Shown here: one piece after another, positions 5,801-8,937 of the stretch
How positions within the stretch are numbered: the first letter of the stretch is position 1
How the letters are laid out: the number at the start of each line of letters is the position of its first letter
Source: an uncultured Clostridia bacterium
GTDB lineage: Bacteria; Bacillota; Clostridia; Oscillospirales; Ruminococcaceae
Length of the DNA: 8,937 nt
Reading direction: 5' to 3'
Assembly (NCBI GenBank): GCA_946535685.1
Contig: CAMNDR010000020.1
Location: forward strand, 1 to 8,937
Notes under the pieces: model-generated
The model's database searches: none
The model's input: only the letters and a program-made list of their open reading frames with translations
Told to the model about the DNA's origin: nothing
Program-made: the position numbers and the translations under genes

Positions 5801-5833
5801 CTAACTTTTTAACGGGGAGCAGGTGAAAAAACC
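5801..5833 (+). promoter_or_regulatory. PP2C leader with ribosome binding site
   Basis: AGGTGA at 5821-5826 lies 7-8 bases before ATG 5834 and fixes that start. I see no clear promoter between 5386 and 5833, so expression of the PP2C gene probably depends on read-through from the vWA gene or on a promoter carried by the repeats. Confidence 0.5.
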
Positions 5834-6793
5834 ATGTATAACGGATTATATCACACCTTGATCGGTGCGAGCCACCTGGCAAAGGGCACGGTTTGCCAGG
5901 ATGCATCCGAATTTCGTGCAACGGAGCAGTATGCGATCGCAGTTGTGGCCGACGGTCACGGCAGCAAGCGGCATTTCCGCAGTGATGTGGGCTCCAAGCT
6001 CGCCGTGATGGCGTGTGTCGAAGCCATCCGTTCCTATCTGGACACAGATCCGGAGGCATTCGAGGAAGGCTTCATGGCAGATCCCAAGCGCATCATCCGC
6101 CGGATCGAAAAGTACATCATCTGGCGCTGGAATGTTGCCGTGCGGGAGCATGCATTGGCAAATCCCTTCACGGACGAGGAAAAGATCCCGTTCACGGAGG
6201 AAAAATTCAAGGAGCTCCGTCTGGAATCCATCTACGGCACAACGCTGATCTGTGCAGTGCTGTCGGAGGAATTCACCTTCGGCATCCAGATCGGTGACGG
6301 CAGCCTCGTGGTGATCGACGAGGACGCAGAAGCAGACATGCCGATCGTAGACGATGAATCTGCACCGGCGAATCTGACAGCATCGCTGTGCAATTCCAAT
6401 GCGATCGACCTGTTCAATCACTTCGTGATCCCGGAGCAGGCTCTGGCAGTCTTTGTCTCGACGGACGGCCTGTACACCTCCTTCCGGAGCGCCTAGGACT
6501 TCCTGGACTACCATTCCATCATTGCGAGCCATCTTGACAAGCCGAAGGCATTTGACACGATCGTGCAGCGCAATCTTGAAAAGCGCACGCACTACGGCAC
6601 GCAGGACGACATCTCCTTTGCCTGCGCCTACGAGCAGGAGCGCATCATGGGCTCGACCGCTGTGCTCAAGAAGCAGGTGGAGCGCAACAAGCTGCGTGCG
6701 GAGATCCGTCACGCCGAGGCACAGGCAAAGATCCAGAAGCAGCGGCTCAAGAACACCATGCATCTGCGTGAAGATTCCTCCGCAGCGGGATAA
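5834..6793 (+). pseudogene. PP2C-type protein phosphatase interrupted by one in-frame TAG (TerY-P triad phosphatase)
   Basis: The frame runs 220 codons from ATG 5834 to TAG 6494-6496 and then continues, uninterrupted, for 98 codons to TAA 6791-6793. PP2C motifs are in order: CQDASEF (first metal Asp), ADGHGS, YGTTLICAVL, QIGDGSL and STDGLYTSF before the TAG, and TQDDIS with the late metal-binding Asp after it. The C-terminus is a charged coiled coil (QVERNKLRAEIRHAEAQAK). Truncation at the TAG would remove the DDIS metal ligand, so the 220-residue product should be inactive. The late GTG at 6563 has no ribosome binding site, so separate translation of the rest is unlikely. The undamaged downstream frame suggests a very recent single-base change (for example GAG to TAG), a sequencing error, or suppression. 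The role would be to reverse the kinase's phosphorylation. Confidence 0.8.
6494..6496 (+). other. In-frame TAG within the PP2C reading frame
   Basis: The context is GCC TAG GAC, directly after SFRSA and before DFLDYH. It is the only stop in a 319-codon frame, and no other complete gene in the window ends in TAG. It separates the STDGL motif from the TQDDIS motif. Confidence 0.9.
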
Positions 6794-6827
6794 TGCTTAA
6801 CAACAATAAAGTGAGGTATGACAAATC

Positions 6828-7754
6828 ATGAAAAAAGATAATAAAGTACTGAAAATCGTACTTCTGATCGTATTTATCAATCTGTTCCTGGCGCTGTTCG
6901 GCGCACAGAGAGTTCTGACCATGCGTGGTCTGGGCAATTTCAACGGTGTAGTTGCGCAGTTCGAGGTGCTCGTCTCCACGGCACTCGTACTCACCAACCG
7001 CAAGGCCGGCTACATCACCGCCATCATCCTGAACGCCTTCAATGCGCTCTTCATCCTTGTCACACAGGTCGTGATCGGCAAGCAGCTCGGCCCGATGCCC
7101 GCTGTCATCATCGCCATTGTAACGATCGTCATCATCAGCCTGATCTACGGCTTCATGAAGCGTGAGGAAAAGAGCCATGCAGAGCTGACCGAGTCCTACA
7201 ACCAGCTCATCGAGAACAACCGTATGATCCAGGAAAAGGACGAAGCACTGACCTATCTGGCATATTATGACCGTCACACCGGTCTGCCGAACCGTGCCTT
7301 CCTGATGGACAAGATCGCCGATTACATGGAGGCCAACACCCCCTTCGTGCTGATCTACATGGATGCCGACAACTTCAAGGAGATCAACAACAACTTCGTC
7401 CGCAAGGTCGGCGACGAGCTCATCAAGATCTACGCAGACCGTCTGGAGAAGTACTGCGGCGACCGCCTGACCTGCGGCATCATCGAAGGCGACCAGTTCG
7501 CCATCCTGATGGAGGGCAGATATTCCGAGGCCGACGTGCTCAACATGACCTCCCAGCTCCGCAACCTGTTCTTTGAGCCTGCAAGCGCCGGCGGCCAGCA
7601 GTTCCAGATCACCATGAGCTATGGTGTCTGCAGCTATCCGAACGACGGCCGCACACCGGATGTCCTGTTCAACGCAGCCGATACAGCGCTTTACAACGCC
7701 AAGATCAGCGGCAAGGACAGAACTGTGATCTGCAGCGCACAGACCCTCGCATAA
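6828..7754 (+). CDS. Four-helix membrane protein with degenerate GGDEF domain
   Basis: The 308-residue product has predicted membrane helices at about 8-27, 38-56, 60-83 and 90-110, a charged coiled linker at 111-143, and a cytoplasmic GGDEF domain from about 146 to 305. Conserved landmarks are DRHTGLPNR, DADNFKEIN (D179, metal site), SYGVCSYPNDGR and ADTALYNAKISGKDR. The signature GGDEF is replaced by EGDQF at 220-224, losing the first Gly and the metal-binding Glu. The usual FGHxxGD is FVRKVGD. No RxxD inhibitory site precedes the signature. It is therefore more likely a nucleotide- or c-di-GMP-sensing relic than an active diguanylate cyclase. The ribosome binding site GTGAGG is at 6811-6816. 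The gene starts 34 bases after the PP2C stop, which suggests co-transcription. Confidence 0.88.
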   Translation: MKKDNKVLKIVLLIVFINLFLALFGAQRVLTMRGLGNFNGVVAQFEVLVSTALVLTNRKAGYITAIILNAFNALFILVTQVVIGKQLGPMPAVIIAIVTIVIISLIYGFMKREEKSHAELTESYNQLIENNRMIQEKDEALTYLAYYDRHTGLPNRAFLMDKIADYMEANTPFVLIYMDADNFKEINNNFVRKVGDELIKIYADRLEKYCGDRLTCGIIEGDQFAILMEGRYSEADVLNMTSQLRNLFFEPASAGGQQFQITMSYGVCSYPNDGRTPDVLFNAADTALYNAKISGKDRTVICSAQTLA

Positions 7755-7767
7755 ACGATGTGTTTCT

Positions 7768-7785
7768 CTGCCCCTTCGGGGGCAG
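7768..7785 (+). other. Hairpin 1 after the GGDEF gene, C(UUCG)G loop
   Basis: CTGCCCC at 7768-7774 pairs with GGGGCAG at 7779-7785 around a TTCG loop, one of the most stable RNA tetraloops. No T run follows, so it is not a classical terminator. Confidence 0.7.
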
Positions 7786-7791
7786 GGTCAC

Positions 7792-7827
7792 CCGGTATGC
7801 TGCCATCTTCGGATGACGGCATACCGG
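7792..7827 (+). other. Hairpin 2, long stem with a second C(UUCG)G loop
   Basis: CCGGTATGC at 7792-7800 pairs perfectly with GCATACCGG at 7819-7827. Further in, CATC at 7804-7807 pairs with GATG at 7812-7815 around TTCG, with a short imperfect segment between. No T tract follows. Confidence 0.7.
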
Positions 7828-7850
7828 ACGATCTGAAGGAACCCGTCCCG

Positions 7851-7866
7851 CCCGGCACCTGCCGGG
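7851..7866 (+). other. Hairpin 3 just upstream of the deaminase-fold gene's ribosome binding site
   Basis: CCCGGC at 7851-7856 pairs with GCCGGG at 7861-7866 around ACCT. It ends about 8 bases before the AGGCAGG ribosome binding site at 7874-7880, so it could influence translation of the next gene. Confidence 0.5.
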
Positions 7867-7886
7867 TCCAGAAAGGCAGGATGATC

Positions 7887-8937
7887 ATGGATAAGGAATT
7901 TTATCATCTGGCTGTCCGGCTGATGGCAAATATCAGCCGTGTAGAGCCCAATCTTGTATCCGGACATGATGCCGAAATGTGCATCATTCTCACGGATCAG
8001 CAGCATGTGTATGCCGGCATCACCGGTGTGCGCATCAGCAACGGGCAGCTTATGCGTGCCTGCCCGGAATTCAATGCGATCATGTCGATGGTACCCGCCG
8101 GCGAGAGCCGTGTGGAAAAGATGATCACGGTATCGTTTGCGCATCACAATGTCAACCCGCCCTGTGAAGGCTGTCTTGATCTGCTGCTGCGGGTCAATGC
8201 AGACAACAAGGACACACTGATCTACGATGCGCCGAATCATTATCTCACAGCAGAGGCGCTGCATTCTGCGCCTTCGTTCAGCGACCGGCTGGCAGATGTT
8301 TTCTTCTTCGGCCACTCCGCCGCCGCAGAGCCTGGGACAGAAGCTGCCCCGGCGGAAGCTCCCGCAGAGGAAAGTACTTTTGCAGAGGAACCCGCTGCAG
8401 AGCCTGCTCCGGCTGTATCGTTTGAGAGCACCCCGGCGGAAGCCCCCGCAGAGGAAAATCCCTTTGCAGAGGAACCCGCTGCAGAGCCGGCTCCGGCTGT
8501 ATCGTTTGAGAGCACCCCGGCGGAAGCCCCCGCAGAGGCAGGTTTCTTTGCAGAGGAGCCCGCTGCAGAGCCGGCTCCCGTGGTATCGTTTGAGAGCGCC
8601 CCGGCGGAAGCTCCCGCAGAGGCAAGTCCCTTTGCAGAGGAGCCCGCTGCAGAGCCTGCTCCGGCTGTATCGTTTGAGAGCGCACCGGCGGAAGCTCCCG
8701 CAGAGGCAAGTCCCTTTGCAGAGGAACCCGCTGCAGAGCCGGCACCCGTTGTCAGCTTTGCAGATGACAATCCGTTTGCAGCCGAGACACCCGCCGCGGA
8801 GATCCCCCCGGTCAGATCCATGCAGACGGCAGCCGGGGAATCCGCCCGAACAGAAGATGCCCTGGCATCCGTGGACAGCGGCATCCCAACGCCTGCAGCC
8901 ATGAAATCCGCCGGTATCCCGGACGCCGCAGCGCTTG
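7887..8937 (+). CDS. Cytidine-deaminase-fold protein with 28-residue Pro/Ala/Glu repeats (3' end outside window)
   Basis: The frame is open from ATG 7887 to the window end, 350 codons so far with no stop. Residues 1-105 look like a small cytidine-deaminase-family domain: the zinc/catalytic motif is CPEFNAI (C59, proton-shuttling E61; usually CAE or HAE) and the second is PPCEGCLDLL (C93, C96). The substrate is unknown; it may be a nucleoside or something else. Residues about 149-288 are five 28-residue repeats rich in Pro, Ala and Glu, with FAEEPAAEPAP as core, followed by a degenerate sixth. This part should be disordered and strongly acidic. No signal peptide is seen. ATG 7887 is preferred to ATG 7881 because AGGCAGG then has a 6-base spacing. 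It follows the GGDEF gene by 132 bases holding three hairpins. A further domain may lie downstream of the window. Confidence 0.75.
   Translation, partial: MDKEFYHLAVRLMANISRVEPNLVSGHDAEMCIILTDQQHVYAGITGVRISNGQLMRACPEFNAIMSMVPAGESRVEKMITVSFAHHNVNPPCEGCLDLLLRVNADNKDTLIYDAPNHYLTAEALHSAPSFSDRLADVFFFGHSAAAEPGTEAAPAEAPAEESTFAEEPAAEPAPAVSFESTPAEAPAEENPFAEEPAAEPAPAVSFESTPAEAPAEAGFFAEEPAAEPAPVVSFESAPAEAPAEASPFAEEPAAEPAPAVSFESAPAEAPAEASPFAEEPAAEPAPVVSFADDNPFAAETPAAEIPPVRSMQTAAGESARTEDALASVDSGIPTPAAMKSAGIPDAAAL
8331..8750 (+). repeat. Five tandem 84-bp in-frame repeats
   Basis: GTATCG recurs at 8415, 8499, 8583 and 8667, an exact 84-base period, and the pattern extends back to 8331 and, degenerate, past 8751. 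Units are nearly identical in DNA, with many differences silent or limited to the residues before FAEEP. This implies recent expansion by slippage or recombination. Each unit encodes 28 residues. Confidence 0.9.

Noticed and set aside
5728..5810. Hairpins before the PP2C gene considered as a strong terminator or riboswitch
   Set aside because: The T run lies several bases beyond the last stem, and the stems coincide with ends and interior of inverted-repeat element B. No known riboswitch core was recognised.
5846..6763. Minus-strand open frame opposite the PP2C gene
   Set aside because: The + strand carries ordered PP2C motifs; the opposite frame shows no family features.
6563..6793. Separate small gene starting at GTG 6563
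   Set aside because: It has no ribosome binding site and is in frame with the PP2C gene; its content is the PP2C C-terminal motif plus coiled coil.
8331..8750. Regular 84-bp repeats considered as a CRISPR array
   Set aside because: There are no unique spacers; the unit is continuous, in frame and codes for a 28-residue repeat.
8227..8904. Arg/Pro/Leu-rich + strand frame and Ala/Gly/Ser-rich minus frame over the repeats
   Set aside because: Both are by-products of the 84-bp repeats. The deaminase-fold frame, open from 7887, has the ribosome binding site and the domain motifs.

Overview
The window is a roughly 55-60% GC stretch of bacterial DNA with strong Shine-Dalgarno sites, TTGACA/TATAAT-type promoters and protein types common in gut Clostridia. 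My best guess is a Ruminococcus-like member of the Oscillospiraceae. This is inferred from style and gene content, not from a marker gene. All genes I can support lie on the + strand.

Layout. (1) 1-53: right part of a short inverted-repeat element. (2) 86-1564: intracellular glycoside hydrolase family 43 (GH43) enzyme. (3) 1565-2013: a dense regulatory interval. It holds a 14-bp-stem hairpin built from two identical palindromes, two extended -10 promoters, eleven CTGTA/TACAG motifs, and two alternative leader RNA stems, one of which covers a ribosome binding site. (4) 2014 (or 1951)-3003: cytoplasmic protein with BspA-type leucine-rich repeats. (5) 3099-4457: divergent protein kinase with a zinc ribbon and a C-terminal beta domain. 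(6) 4489-5385: TerY-like von Willebrand A (vWA) protein. (7) 5386-5833: non-coding repeat cluster, made of two 80-bp direct repeats and two small CTAA-flanked inverted-repeat elements. (8) 5834-6793: PP2C-type phosphatase gene interrupted by one in-frame TAG. (9) 6828-7754: membrane protein with a degenerate GGDEF domain. (10) 7755-7886: three GC-rich hairpins. (11) 7887-8937: cytidine-deaminase-fold protein with 28-residue Pro/Ala/Glu repeats, running off the window.

How the genes fit together. Kinase, vWA protein and PP2C phosphatase form the set known as the TerY-P (TerY-phosphorylation) triad. It was described with Ter stress-response systems and, as I recall, reported among anti-phage candidates. 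Here it sits with an LRR protein, a probably non-catalytic GGDEF membrane protein and a deaminase-fold protein. I infer a signalling module in which a phosphorylation state, set by the kinase and reversed by the phosphatase, is relayed through the vWA/LRR scaffolds to membrane and deaminase-like outputs. The nonsense codon in the phosphatase means that, as written, the module may be unbalanced. Alternatively the TAG is a sequencing error or is read through. The GH43 gene appears unrelated and separately transcribed.
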